Shown here piece after piece: positions 10,865 to 20,853 of a stretch of DNA of 64,000 nucleotides; the stretch's first letter is position 1, and each line of letters starts with the position of its first letter. Origin of the DNA: Lasiodiplodia sp. COLG20 (Eukaryota; Ascomycota; Dothideomycetes; Botryosphaeriales; Botryosphaeriaceae); assembly GCA_009801085.1 (NCBI GenBank), contig VNWV01000007.1, forward strand, positions 2,232,001 to 2,296,000. Reading direction: 5' to 3'. Made by a program: the position numbers and the translations under genes. Below the pieces are notes generated by a model. The model made no database searches and was not told where the DNA came from. It was given only the letters and a program-made list of their open reading frames with translations.

Positions 10865-11643
10865 GTTGGCCGTTTCTATTGTCCGGAGGTCACTCACGGT
10901 CGAGGGCTGCACGAGAGAGGCGGTCGGCAGATGAAGTCACAGGCTCGCGCCCTTCGCGATGACATCTCTAAGAAGACAGCTCCGGGGAGGCGCTTTGACA
11001 TTCTCCGCGTCGCCAAAATCTGGCGCAAACGGCGCTAGCGACATCGGCTCTTTTTGTGATAGGTGAGTGAGGCCGAGCTTCAGGGTTCAACATCAACACC
11101 ATCATCACTCGATACGCGACGCGCACGCTTGGACGAAAGCACGGAATGATTGCTACGTAGTTTCCGTCCGGCAGGACTTTGCTAACAACAATCTGAAATC
11201 ATAACGCAAAATAGCACAAAAGATCCCCGAATCGGCCATTTAAAAGAGCGATTCTCCGACCTGCTCGCCTCTGCCTCGTCTCGGATGGATTGCTTGCGCT
11301 CCTGCGCGCTGCCTTGCCTTCAAGTCGAGTCGTGCCTCTGTCGAGCTTTTCTCAGCGAGCGGACCTGCCCAGATCACGCACATCTGGCTCTTCCTCACGG
11401 CCATCTGGAACACTGTTAACTTTGGTCGCACGCCCGACAAGCACGGGGGAACTTGCCGTTGATCTTCGTGTGGCTGGTTCAAGACTCCCTTTACAACCTG
11501 GAGCGGCATGCCGGGAGGCCGAAGTGGCTGTCTTCCCGGGGCTCCTGAGCGTCGACACGACGCTCGAAGCGAGGAGCCGTCAGAGTGCCGGGAGTAGCGA
11601 TCTCTGGACTTGCTACCTCGCTCTCTGCGAGGGTGCAAAACCG
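10865..11643. other. Intergenic, 779 bp
   Basis: This lies between the prephenate dehydratase start and the eRF1 stop (both minus). It holds the PHA2 promoter and the eRF1 3' untranslated region. No recognisable coding sequence or RNA gene is seen. Confidence 0.5.
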
Positions 11644-13110
11644 TCAATCTGGCATCGTGTCAGCTCGCGCGTACTCCGAAAAGGGGGTATCAAGTCTTAC
11701 CATCGTAGAACTCGTCGTCGTCACTGTAGTCGGCCAGCTGCTCAAAGTTGACCTTGTAGCGGAGAATGGCACCGATACCACCGAAACCCTTGACGAACTG
11801 GTTACCCTCGCTGGAACGGTCCGAGACGAACTCCAGCGTGGCACCGAAGTCACGGTACTTCTCGGCCAGCCACTCGAGGAAGGGCATCTGGTCGACGATT
11901 TCCATCTCCTGGCCCGTGCACTTGTCCAAGAACTGGGAACGGTCCTCCTCCTGCAGCTTGGTCGTGTGCAGGATGATCTCAGCACCCTCCGAATCCTTCA
12001 GAGTCCAGCGTGTGACCTCCAGGTTCTCGTAGACGATGAGAATTTCGCAGGCGCCGAGCTCCATGGCCTTGAGGGTATCTTCGATGCCGTAGCAGACCTT
12101 GCCGCTGTCCTGGCTGATCTCCTCGAAGTACCTGTTGATCAGCTTCTTCTCCTGGATGAACTTGACGTTGCTCAGCGTCTCGGAGGCCAGTTCGATGGCC
12201 TGGTTGAAGCCGTTCTCGCCACCGTAGGACACGTCGACGACCTTGATGACCTTGGCCTGGAGACGCTGGTCGAAGAGATCGGAGGCGTTCAGGTCGTTCT
12301 TGAAGTCGGCGGAACCGGCGAGAATCAGGCCGGCAACGTTGACCTTGTCGTTGGTGATGAAGTTCTGGACGGCCAATTCGGCGACCTTGCGCACGTAGTT
12401 GTGACGCTTCTCCTCACGCAGACGGGCGAAACGCAGAGCGGACTGACCACCACGACCGTGCTTCTTGGGCAGGTCGACGGAGAACTTGTGGACAATCTCG
12501 CGCGTGTTGCCGCTGAGCGTGCCGAACAGCGCGCCGTTACCGTCCATGATGATGAAGCCGAACTTCTGGTCCGACTCCAGCAGCTCGCTCAGCGCCTCGG
12601 TGTGGAACTTGTTGTCGCAAAGGTAGAGCGAAGTGTTGATGGGCTTGAAGGGCTCGAAGTCGATGTTGATCTTGCGCTCCTTGCCTTCCTGGGTGATGAT
12701 TTCACCGCAGTAGATGACCAGGCCATTGGGCGGGACCTTGGAGTAGAGCTTCAGGCGCTGCTGGGTCGAGGTGATGGCGGACAGGACAGAGAGACGGTTG
12801 ACGCGCGACTTGATGTTGGAGGCGGTACCCTGGGGCGCGGTCAGCGGCGGGCGCGTTGCATGCGGGCGGCGCGGGACTCACGAATTCTTCAGCCAACATC
12901 TTCGCGGCACGCGAAACCTGGTCCTTGGGGGCTTTGGGCGGCAGTCAGCATGCGCGAGCGTCAGGCTGCGGGGCAGGTGGGCGGCGTACGGATGATGAGC
13001 GAGATCATGCTGGTGCCGTTGCCGCGGGCGGCCTCGAGGCGCTTGATGAGCTTCTTGACCTTCCATATCTCGATGTTCTTCTCGGCGTCGTTCGCCTGAG
13101 GGGCGCTCAT
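11644..13110 (-). CDS. SUP45: Translation termination factor eRF1
   Basis: Exons are 13110-12990, 12931-12882, 12829-11701 and probably a last one of 5 bp, 11648-11644, giving 434 residues (yeast Sup45 has 437). The codon-reading motif is NIKS at residues 62-65 and the peptide-release motif GGQ at 184-186 within HGRGGQS. The protein recognises all three stop codons and, with eRF3, releases the finished chain. Near the 3' end, GAT-G is followed by GTAAGA and, 52 bp on, by CAG-ATTGA. Splicing there gives an end of EFYDD and a TGA stop; reading through would give EFYDGKT and a stop at 11690. I prefer the spliced form because acidic ends are usual in this family. A long open frame on the opposite strand is a shadow. 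Confidence 0.95.
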
Positions 13111-13919
13111 GATGGCGACGTTGCGTGGCGGGACGTGCCAAGGGTTGTGAGGGGTCGGAGTGAGTTTTGCTGGCGGGGGCTGGCTTAAGTAGGTCAGGCC
13201 CGGAGGCAAGCACCGCAGGCAGCTGAGGGCGGCGGGTGCGCTTTGGGAGGGACGTCAGACACGAGGACGAGCGCGAGGACTGGCAATGGGTCTGGTGCTG
13301 GGCGGCAGATGTTTTGCGCACAGTCAATTTTCCGGGGCGCTCGCTTGCCCAGCGTCATGCTTTGCCCGCCCAATCCCAAGCACGGGCGGAGGGCGCAAGC
13401 GGCCCGCAGTCATGGCCGTCATACTTTTCCGGGCTGCGCCGCCAGGCGCTGCCTGCTTGCCACCGGCTGCGGTGATTCACGCGACGCCCAGCAGGGCGGG
13501 TGCGCGACTCGTACTGTGTAGGCTGCTATCTTAGCGTCCGAGCTCCATGAGTTTCCTCATGTTGTGTCGCCGTCGCGCTCACGAGTTCGCCAGCGCGGAG
13601 CATGTCCACCCGCCCGCTCTTCTGTGCCTTTCTACCAGCCACGGGCGCGTCGATTGCACCGCTCTGCTCCACCAGCCGCGCATCTCGTGTGCCGCAATTA
13701 CCATATCGGATTTGACCTTGTCAGTCGAACCCTAGTTGCTCGCAGATAAAGCGCTACCGGCGCCCGAGTCTAGCCGTGGCCCAAGGCCCGTCGCGACCCT
13801 CGAGTGCCCTGTTTTAAACCAAGCCGCTGCCCCAGGTCGCGTGCCCTCGAGTTCCTTCAAAACTTTTTTCTCAATCATTCCCACAGTCGCCCGTGTGAAG
13901 TGTGGAGAGAGACTCCGCC
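13111..13919. promoter_or_regulatory. Divergent promoter region eRF1 / AVT1, 809 bp
   Basis: eRF1 (-) and the AVT1-type transporter (+) start back to back. The eRF1-proximal half is GC-rich. A pyrimidine-rich tract (about 13860-13885) precedes the transporter start. No coding sequence is convincing. Confidence 0.45.
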
Positions 13920-16050
13920 ATGAATGTTCCGCGCAAGCAGCCCACCTCGTGGGACGAGTACGACGGCCGCGCATCGTTCAACTCCAACACCAGCATTCAA
14001 TGGAACGACGACGATGAGAGACCGCCGCGCGCTGAGAGCAGCGGCTTCGCCCACCAGCTGCGCGAGAGAAGGTACTTGTTATCTGCAAATATGCTGAACG
14101 GCGCCTGCTGACTAGCCAATCAGATCATCCATGTCGATGCGCTTCAACTCGATCCGCCATGCCGGCGGTGTGAACAGTATCGATAATTTCGCCCGCTCTT
14201 GGCAGCGCGCCGCCGGATTCTACGAAGTCCAGCCCATAGAAGGGCGCGCGTTTCGCTTCTCAGAGGGCGAGGGTGCTGCTGACGAGAGGAACGGCGATAT
14301 CGAATCCACTCCCGGCGAGCGGCGATCGCTCCTGCATGAAGCCTTTGCAACGGGAGGCCGCAGATCATCTGATAATGCCGTCGCCACTGACGAGGATCTC
14401 GACGCTCCCCCGATCGACGACCCGTCGAGAAGGGGTTCTTTCCGCGACCAAAGCATTTTTTCCATTGAGCCTTCCTTATCATCGCCGTTTGGCAGCAGCT
14501 ATGGCACGCGTTATGGCAGCTTCCGGGGCACTAATGATGCTGCAATCCGTCAGGCAGCGAGATTGTTCAGTGAACAGCAGCTGAAAGGCACAACCCAGCC
14601 AGACCAGGACCGCGAGCCTTTACTCGTGAAGCAAGTTGAAGAGGATGGCCATCTCATCAACGTCGTTGTTGGCCAGTCCACGCTCCCTCAGACCGTCTTC
14701 AATTCGGTCAACGTGCTCATCGGAATCGGTCTGCTGAGCTTGCCTTTGGCCATGAAGTACACCGGGTGGGTTATTGGCCTGACGTTCTTCGTTTTCTCGG
14801 CCATCACGACCCAGTACACTGCCAAACTTTTGGCAAAATGCCTTGACATTGATAACTCACTCATAACTTTTGCCGACCTTGCATACGTCTCGTTTGGCCA
14901 CCGCGCACGTGTTCTTGTTAGCATACTGTTCACTCTTGAGCTGCTGGCAGCTTGCGTGGCTCTGGTTGTCCTTTTTGCGGATAGTCTGGCTGCTCTGGCT
15001 CCGGTCCTCAGCGATCTAGGTTGGAAAATTGCTTGTGGAATCATTTTGGTACCCTTGAACTTTCTCCCCCTCCGTTTTCTCAGTTTTACGAGTGTGCTCG
15101 GAATTCTTTGCTGTCTAGGAAGTAAGTATCGGATTTTTCCCAAAAGACTATTGCAGAAATGCTGACTAGTATTTAGTCGTTTCTATAGTCTTCATTGACG
15201 GAGCGATCAAACCCCACCAGCCCGGATCCCTTCAAGAGCCGGCCACGACATACCTGTTCCCCGAACATTGGGCTACCGTTCCGCTTGGTTTTGGTCTTCT
15301 AATGTGTAAGCGCTCCCAAAAGACTACAAAAATTGTTAATGCTAATTTGAAATCAGCACCTTGGGGAGGCCACAGCGTCTTTCCTAACATTTACAGGGAC
15401 ATGCGCCACCCATACAAATATCGCAAGGGTGTCAAAATTACCTACTCTTTTACTTTTCTCCTAGATTTGAGTATGGCTGTGATCGGTCTCCTCATGTTTG
15501 GAGATGGCGTCCGCGATGAGATTACGTCCAACATTCTGCTCACGGATGGCTACCCGCGTACATTGTCTATTCTTATTATCGTCTTCATTGCCATTATTCC
15601 CTTGACCAAGGTCCCGTTGAAGTGAGTATCGCTAAGAACGTAGCAGTTCCTTTTACTAACGTTTTCAGTGCCCGCCCTATTGTCAGCACCATTGAGCTGT
15701 TGTTCGGTCTCGATCCACGAACTCTTGCGGCTACGTCGAGTCTACACGGGTCATCCGGTCTCACCAGGGGCATTCTCAAGATTGCCATTCGCCTGTTCAC
15801 GACCGCGGTCTTCGTCATCATCGCTATTGTCTTCCCGGAATTCGACCGAATCATGACTCTCCTGGGTGCAGTTGCCTGTTTCTCCGTCTGTCTCATCCTG
15901 CCGCTTGCCTTTCATCTCAAACTGTTCGGCGACAAGATTGGGCGATGGGAATACTGGGGCAACTGGGCACTTCTAGTCCTCAGCGCCATTATGGCCGTTG
16001 TCAGTACGATATTCGCCTGCTTGCCCAAGGATGTGATCGTCTCATCGTGA
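13920..16050 (+). CDS. AVT1: Vacuolar amino acid transporter, AVT1 type
   Basis: There are five exons: 13920-14071, 14124-15121, 15177-15305, 15357-15621 and 15669-16050, giving 641 residues. The first 230 residues are a hydrophilic N-terminal arm rich in Ser, Arg and acidic residues, typical of AVT1. The transport domain then starts with QTVFNSVNVLIGIGLLSLPLAMKY, the first transmembrane helix of the AAAP family. Further landmarks are IDGAIKPHQPGSL, the APWGGHSVFPN-like loop (here SPWGGHSVFPN across an exon junction) and DMRHPYKY. About 11 hydrophobic segments can be counted. Yeast Avt1 moves Gln, Tyr, Leu and related amino acids into the vacuole using the proton gradient. Each splice junction restores a conserved phrase, so the model is secure. 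Substrate is inferred. Confidence 0.92.
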
Positions 16051-16646
16051 TGATGTATGTCAGTCACGACTGTGCCAAAAGCTTTGCTGTTCATAGAATG
16101 ACCACCATTTCTTGCCTTTCAGAGGAAATTTAATGGCGCCCACGGAAATTGTACAGTTGGATTTGTCCTGTTTAAAGTTTTATATACGAATGCTGTTTTG
16201 ATTGTTCTAAAATATGCCCCACCGATCTGCTTTCTATTCGATATTTGCACGAAAAAAGAAAACCCCCTAGATACCACGTCTTTATTTGGCGTTTGAGGAA
16301 AAGTCTGGCGATTTACGCATTTCATTTCATCTGTGATACGCCACAGGGAATTGTGTGTTTCTTAGGATCGTAAAAAAAAATTCAGCTTCTCAATCGTCAC
16401 TCCAGAAATGTTGCGCCTTACTTATGTGGGTAGTTGAAGCCTATGTCCGGATATTTTTGTACTATTTCAAACGTTCGTCTGTATCTGATTACTTGCTCCA
16501 AATGCCCATGCAGGAGTGTAGGGTATGGAAGGACATAGTCTGCTGCGATTAAGCGCAGTCTCATTTTGACAGATTGCTCCTATGTTCCTTAAGAGTCACA
16601 CCGATTAATGCCTTTTCCGCTCGTTTCTGGGTACGCAACTGCAAAT
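16051..16646. other. Intergenic, convergent 3' region, 596 bp
   Basis: AVT1 (+) and BMT2 (-) converge here. The sequence is A+T-rich with a short A run at about 16371. No gene seen. Confidence 0.5.
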
Positions 16647-17561
16647 TCATTTCACTATGACACAAAAGTTGTTCCTTTTCACACCTGGATTCACCTCGAC
16701 CTTTGGATATTTCTGATCCTTCCCCAACTTCTTTTCTGCAAGCTTCCAAAGCTGGTAAATCAATTTAGCCGTTATCTTCTCTCGAAGCAAAACGTAGCCG
16801 AGGCTGTTCATGATTTGCTCGAGGCGTTGTCGATCGAGATAACGGGAATTTGTGACGCAGGGTGCGGGCAAAACCAGGAACAAACAGGGTGTCGGGAGAC
16901 CGGTCACAAGATCAGCTCCATCGTGATCCAGGTCCCTGGTTCTGCGCAAAAAAGTGCGTGTCCGTTTGAGCATGTCACCGCGCCCCTCTGCGTCGGGAAC
17001 GTAGTTAAGGACTAGTGACAATGATATGATGTCGAAGCGCTCCTTGTCCGATGTCGCGAGTGGTCTCTCCATGAAATCCTGCTGAAGGATGCCAGGGGCC
17101 TGCGAGTGCAGGTCGATGCGCTCAACGGCGAGATAGCGGCGCTTGGAACAGGCGTTCTCTGTCGAGAGTGCACCCACCTCGAGGACCTTGCATTTCCTTC
17201 CCTCCGCATCACCTCGCTCGGTTTCGGGATACGCAGACGGCAGGCCCAGCTCCTGCAGCCAGTCGACAAGAACGCGGCTGCTGTCTCCGCCGCGCTCGGA
17301 GCTCTGGCCCGTGATGCTGGCCGCCTGGTATGTCTTCAGTCCTCCCTGCTCGTCGATCTTCTTCTGAATCTCTGCAGCCTTGGCATGGTCGCCTGCTTTG
17401 ACGGCCTGAGCGTGCGCTTTCTGCAGCTGGTGGTGGGTACGGATGATGGTCGCAGTCGCTTTCGCGGAGATGTTTGCGGCGGTCTTCTTGGTGTTTATGT
17501 GCGGGCTGCGGCCATGGGAGAGGAGGCCCGGCTTCTTGGCCTTGCGCTTCGCCGCGACCAT
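16647..17561 (-). CDS. BMT2: 25S rRNA adenine-N1 methyltransferase BMT2
   Basis: A single exon of 304 residues starts at ATG 17561-17559. The basic N-terminus (KRKAKKPGLLSHG) fits a nucleolar protein. The core is a class I SAM methyltransferase: a LEVGAL glycine loop near residue 125, RIDLHSQAPGILQQDF as the acidic strand, and the DIISLSLVLNYVPDAEGRGDML segment that is typical of Bmt2. The C-terminal part with NSLGYVLLREKITAKL and a final beta strand is also family-like. Bmt2 makes m1A2142 on 25S rRNA during ribosome assembly. The gene shares a promoter gap of 235 bp with ribosomal protein uL23 on the other strand, which suggests joint control with ribosome synthesis. Confidence 0.9.
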   Translation of the reverse strand: MVAAKRKAKKPGLLSHGRSPHINTKKTAANISAKATATIIRTHHQLQKAHAQAVKAGDHAKAAEIQKKIDEQGGLKTYQAASITGQSSERGGDSSRVLVDWLQELGLPSAYPETERGDAEGRKCKVLEVGALSTENACSKRRYLAVERIDLHSQAPGILQQDFMERPLATSDKERFDIISLSLVLNYVPDAEGRGDMLKRTRTFLRRTRDLDHDGADLVTGLPTPCLFLVLPAPCVTNSRYLDRQRLEQIMNSLGYVLLREKITAKLIYQLWKLAEKKLGKDQKYPKVEVNPGVKRNNFCVIVK

Positions 17562-17796
17562 TGAGACTATATATCATCATGGGAGTGAACGATGGAAGAA
17601 AGACCGAATAATTGTCGGCGACGCTTGTTGCGACGCTCGGGCCGATCGCACGAAGTCTTGGCGGAGCCTCGACTGCACTAGTCCTCGTTTGGCGCGTCAA
17701 GCGAGGTCTTCGCTCAACGTTAAGTCGAAATTCGCGCCCTCCCTCTCTTCTGCATCCGACGACGACTTCACGACAGCCCGGACGACAACAGTAGAA
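17562..17796. promoter_or_regulatory. Short bidirectional promoter BMT2 / uL23
   Basis: Only 235 bp separate the start codons of BMT2 (-) and uL23 (+), so both promoters and 5' untranslated regions must be packed here. The side nearest uL23 is rich in pyrimidines (CCCTCCCTCTCTTC at about 17739-17752), common in ribosomal protein promoters. Joint regulation is an inference from spacing. Confidence 0.5.
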
Positions 17797-18524
17797 ATGG
17801 CTCCCAAGGCTAAGAGTATGTGACGGCACACCCTCAATCGCGAACGACTGGCCTGGCCGCGGATCGGATTTGCAGCATTGCGCCCATCCGCAACTCCAGC
17901 GAAGTTTTCCAGAACGCGCGCATCTTTGACGAAGAAACACCAGCTAATATTTTGTGTACAGCCTCCAAGCCCTCCGCTAAGGCCTCGGCCGCGGCTAAGG
18001 CTACCCTCAAGGGTGTAAGGACCCCTACCAGTGGCGTGTGAGCACGTACATCGCTCACGGCCTGTTTTGCTCACGCGCAAAATTAGGTCAACTCGCACAA
18101 GGTCCGCAAGGTCCGCAAGAGCACCACCTTCCACCGCCCGAAGACCCTCCAGCTCTCGCGCGCCCCCAAGTACCCGCGCAAGTCGATCCCGAGCCAGCCT
18201 CGCCTCGATGCCTCCAAGGTCATCATCCACCCGCTCAACACCGAGAGCGCCATGAAGAAGATTGAGGAGCACAACACCCTCGTCTTCATCGTCGACGTCA
18301 AGGCGAACAAGCGCCAGATCAAGGAGGCCCTCAAGAACCTCTACGACATCGAGACCATCAAGGTCAACACCCTCATCCGGTACGCTTTTCGTCCCCTGAA
18401 ATTGCCGATTTCCGAGCTAACAAATTTTCTCTGCAGCCCTGACGGCAAGAAGAAGGCCTTCGCCCGCCTTACTCCCGATGTCGATGCTCTCGACATTGCC
18501 GCCACCAAGCTCCAGATCGTCTAA
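17797..18524 (+). CDS. RPL25: 60S ribosomal protein uL23 (L23a/L25)
   Basis: There are four exons: 17797-17815, 17962-18014, 18087-18379 and 18437-18524, giving 150 residues. The first exon has only 19 bp (MAPKAK plus one base), a pattern often seen in ribosomal protein genes. The N-terminal arm is Lys/Ala/Ser-rich and basic. The body carries [29 protein letters not shown] and the conserved end [23 protein letters not shown] followed by DALDIA..LQIV. uL23 binds 25S rRNA next to the exit tunnel and is the docking site for SRP and nascent-chain factors. The AATAAA 15 bp after the stop is a likely polyadenylation signal. Identification is secure. Confidence 0.96.
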
Positions 18525-18539
18525 GCGACGAATCTTTGA

Positions 18540-18545
18540 AATAAA
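18540..18545 (+). terminator. Polyadenylation signal of uL23
   Basis: An exact AATAAA sits 15 bp beyond the uL23 stop codon, a suitable spacing for 3' end formation of a short ribosomal protein transcript. Function is inferred from motif and position. Confidence 0.45.
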
Positions 18546-19092
18546 GGATCAAAAAAGCTGGGATGAGAGGCAGGAGTTTTGCGGCTGTTGTTGCGGGCTT
18601 TATATCACTGCCGGGAGTAAAAGTCATCTGGGTCAAAACGTGGATAGCGCTCGGAACAGCCAATCTACTGTCATGAAGGGAAAAACCATCAATTCTTCGA
18701 TACCCGCTTCGTTCGATGAGCCAATGAAGCACGTTTCCGTTCTTCTTGAGCTGAGTTGTGATGTGATTGTCTATGCCTAGTCTCCGTTACCGTTCATGAC
18801 GAACACCTCTCTACAATGCCCAGAGTAGAGAGGATCCTGTCTTTGATTATGATACAATGCCTGCGCCTGATAACACATGTCCGAGCCATATTCCAACTAG
18901 TACATCTGAAGTCATCCGCTGCGGATGGGGGTTTGCCCCAGTTCCTCGGGTTTAACAAACGTTGCTGCCCAGTCGCATATGCCTTCATCCTCCTCAGCCC
19001 ATACATCCTCAACTACAACTATACGACCTGTCTTGCTCGACTCGGTCCGCATTGGATCTTCTTAGAGCCGTGTCTCTTTTTTTTTTATTTGT
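18546..19092. other. Intergenic, convergent 3' region, 547 bp
   Basis: uL23 (+) and TIM8 (-) converge here. A T tract near 19075-19086 lies just beyond the TIM8 stop. No gene seen. Confidence 0.5.
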
Positions 19093-19513
19093 TTAGCTAG
19101 AGGTGCGCAACGTCTCGAGCTGCTTGAGCACGACGTGGTTGGCGTCAATGAAGCGGTCGACGCAGTTCGACATGCACGGCTCTTCGTATTTGTCCAGCTT
19201 GCCCGACGAGATCTTGCTGGTGACACACTTGCGGAAACAGACGTCGGTGAGGCTGTGAATCGCTGTTTTCGTGATTGGAAAGTCAGCCATGAAGCATCTC
19301 GCTGGTGGATTGACGTGCTGGGCTGGAGGGAGATAGTTTGAGGTTGGAGGTAGGTGAGTAGTCGTGGAGATGGAGTGGCATTGGTGCTTAGAAGATGGAA
19401 TGCGTACATGCTTGGATCTTGGCCTTTTGCGACTCGTTGACGACGAATTGCTGCAGCTCCTGCTTGTCGCGGTCGGAGAGCTTGGTAAGGTCGAGGTTGC
19501 CGAGGGAGTCCAT
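19093..19513 (-). CDS. TIM8: Small mitochondrial Tim chaperone TIM8
   Basis: Two exons, 19513-19408 and 19262-19093, encode 91 residues. The protein has the twin CX3C motif (CFRKC and CMSNC, 16 residues apart) plus the Tim8 signature KISSGKLDK between them. The joined sequence KIQA-S-IHSLTDVCF runs smoothly across the junction, which decides the acceptor: a second ATG just upstream (MADFP...) lies inside the intron. Tim8 forms a hexamer with Tim13 in the intermembrane space and escorts hydrophobic precursors such as Tim23 to the inner membrane. The cysteines form two disulphides through the MIA pathway. Length and spacing are normal. Confidence 0.94.
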
Positions 19514-20451
19514 GGTGCGTGGTCTAGACTGCTGCAATTCGAATGACCAATACGGAAGCGCGAATCGGACGGGGTTGAATGGACTGGAGGTGTTGCCTGG
19601 GTGGTTGGTTTCGCGCTTTGGGCTTGCGACTTTGCGAATATGACGCTGATGATGACAATGCGCGAAAGCTTTACTTGCGGCCTCCTCCGGGCTAGGCCGC
19701 CTTCGGACTGGGCGCTGTGCGGCGTAGATCAGGCTGTCTTGCTTATCGCCGACGCATCTCCAGCCACCCTACCTCTCAACAACCCCGCCTCTTTGCGCGG
19801 CAGAAGTCGCTAATAACTAGCTGGCTCACTCATTGTTCGGTTGCAGCGATGCGCTGGGAGACGGCCCTTTGTACCGCCTGTCCTCCTCAAGTCCTCGTTT
19901 GTCCTTGCTCCGTGTTGCAGGCAGACACCGATGCCTGATGACCAAGCGGGCACGCCGCTTTTCCCTCATCTGAGGCGCAGCTTTCAAATCCTTCTTGCTG
20001 TCATGTGTCATGTACCCATGTACCTTCGAGCCCTATCAACGAGCTGTCACACCGGCTTTGCTGTCCTTCCGATTGCAAGCGTGGCTTGCTGCGCTAACGT
20101 GACCGGTGGTTCGCGAGCGATGGACAGTAATCTGGATCCCGAAGACATGACGACATTGAGGGATGCTGGTTTTCTCGATAAGCCGCAATCGTCCACCGAG
20201 GAAAATTGGCCGTGATATTTCCATCCCTTTGCTTTGGTAATGGAAGATGAGTGTGAATTCCCTTTCTCCGTCGTTCGTCCACGGTAGTTTTCGCCCTTCT
20301 CGTAAAACAAGCTTCATCGCGCTCTTCGCGTATCGGTCGTTTCCATTTTAGAACTGCTTTTCAACAGAGGAGACGGGTGAATGGTCCTTCTACCTTCCAT
20401 TTTGTATTCCCCACGAACGAGAATCTCTCCATACCGCCAACTCATCAAACA
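19514..20451. other. Intergenic, divergent, 938 bp
   Basis: This holds the promoters of TIM8 (-) and of the small GPI-type protein (+). Frames reading through it have no protein-like composition. No RNA gene was recognised. Confidence 0.45.
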
Positions 20452-20853
20452 ATGCGCACTCTGTTCCTTTGCCTACTCATTATGCTCCTCTCTACACTCG
20501 TACTAGGGATGACAACGACAATAACTGCCATCACCACTGCCACCTCTACCCAATCCGGCGCAACCGCATATTCCTTCGTACTTGTCCCCACCTCTCCCAT
20601 CCTTATCCCAAAAGACATCGTCGCCCTTTCCCGACGCGACGATATCCCTTCGAGCGTTGGAATATACCAAAGAGCGCCTGTCGGCGACGGCGGCTCCGAT
20701 GGTGGGGATGAAAATGGGAGCGGTTCCAAAAATGTTTCTATTCGCTACAGTAGTGGCGGGGGGAAGGGGCCTTTCTTCGGGGAGGGGAAAATGCTGGTAG
20801 TGCTGGTTGTGGCGGGGCTCTTGTTGCCGGGCATGTTGGTCATGGGTTTGTGA
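20452..20853 (+). CDS. Small predicted secreted, possibly GPI-anchored protein
   Basis: A single exon of 133 residues begins at ATG 20452. The frame extends upstream to a GTG at 20377, but only the internal ATG places a signal peptide (MRTLFLCLLIMLLSTLVLG) at the N-terminus. After a Thr-rich stretch come a possible dibasic site (SRRDD), a Gly/Ser/Asp-rich middle with few hydrophobics and a C-terminal hydrophobic tail of about 20 residues ending at the stop. That combination is typical of GPI-anchored or tail-embedded fungal surface proteins. There are almost no cysteines. I do not recognise a family. Gene status is moderately supported because both hydrophobic ends fall correctly, although composition is simple. 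Confidence 0.5.
   Translation: MRTLFLCLLIMLLSTLVLGMTTTITAITTATSTQSGATAYSFVLVPTSPILIPKDIVALSRRDDIPSSVGIYQRAPVGDGGSDGGDENGSGSKNVSIRYSSGGGKGPFFGEGKMLVVLVVAGLLLPGMLVMGL

Noticed and set aside
11585..13099. Long plus-strand frame (504 codons) opposite eRF1
   Set aside because: It is rich in Leu, Val and Asp as expected for the reverse complement of a GC-biased gene, has no known domains, and eRF1 on the other strand is certain.
20377..20451. Upstream extension of the small GPI-type protein
   Set aside because: It begins with GTG and would bury the signal peptide; the ATG at 20452 is preferred.
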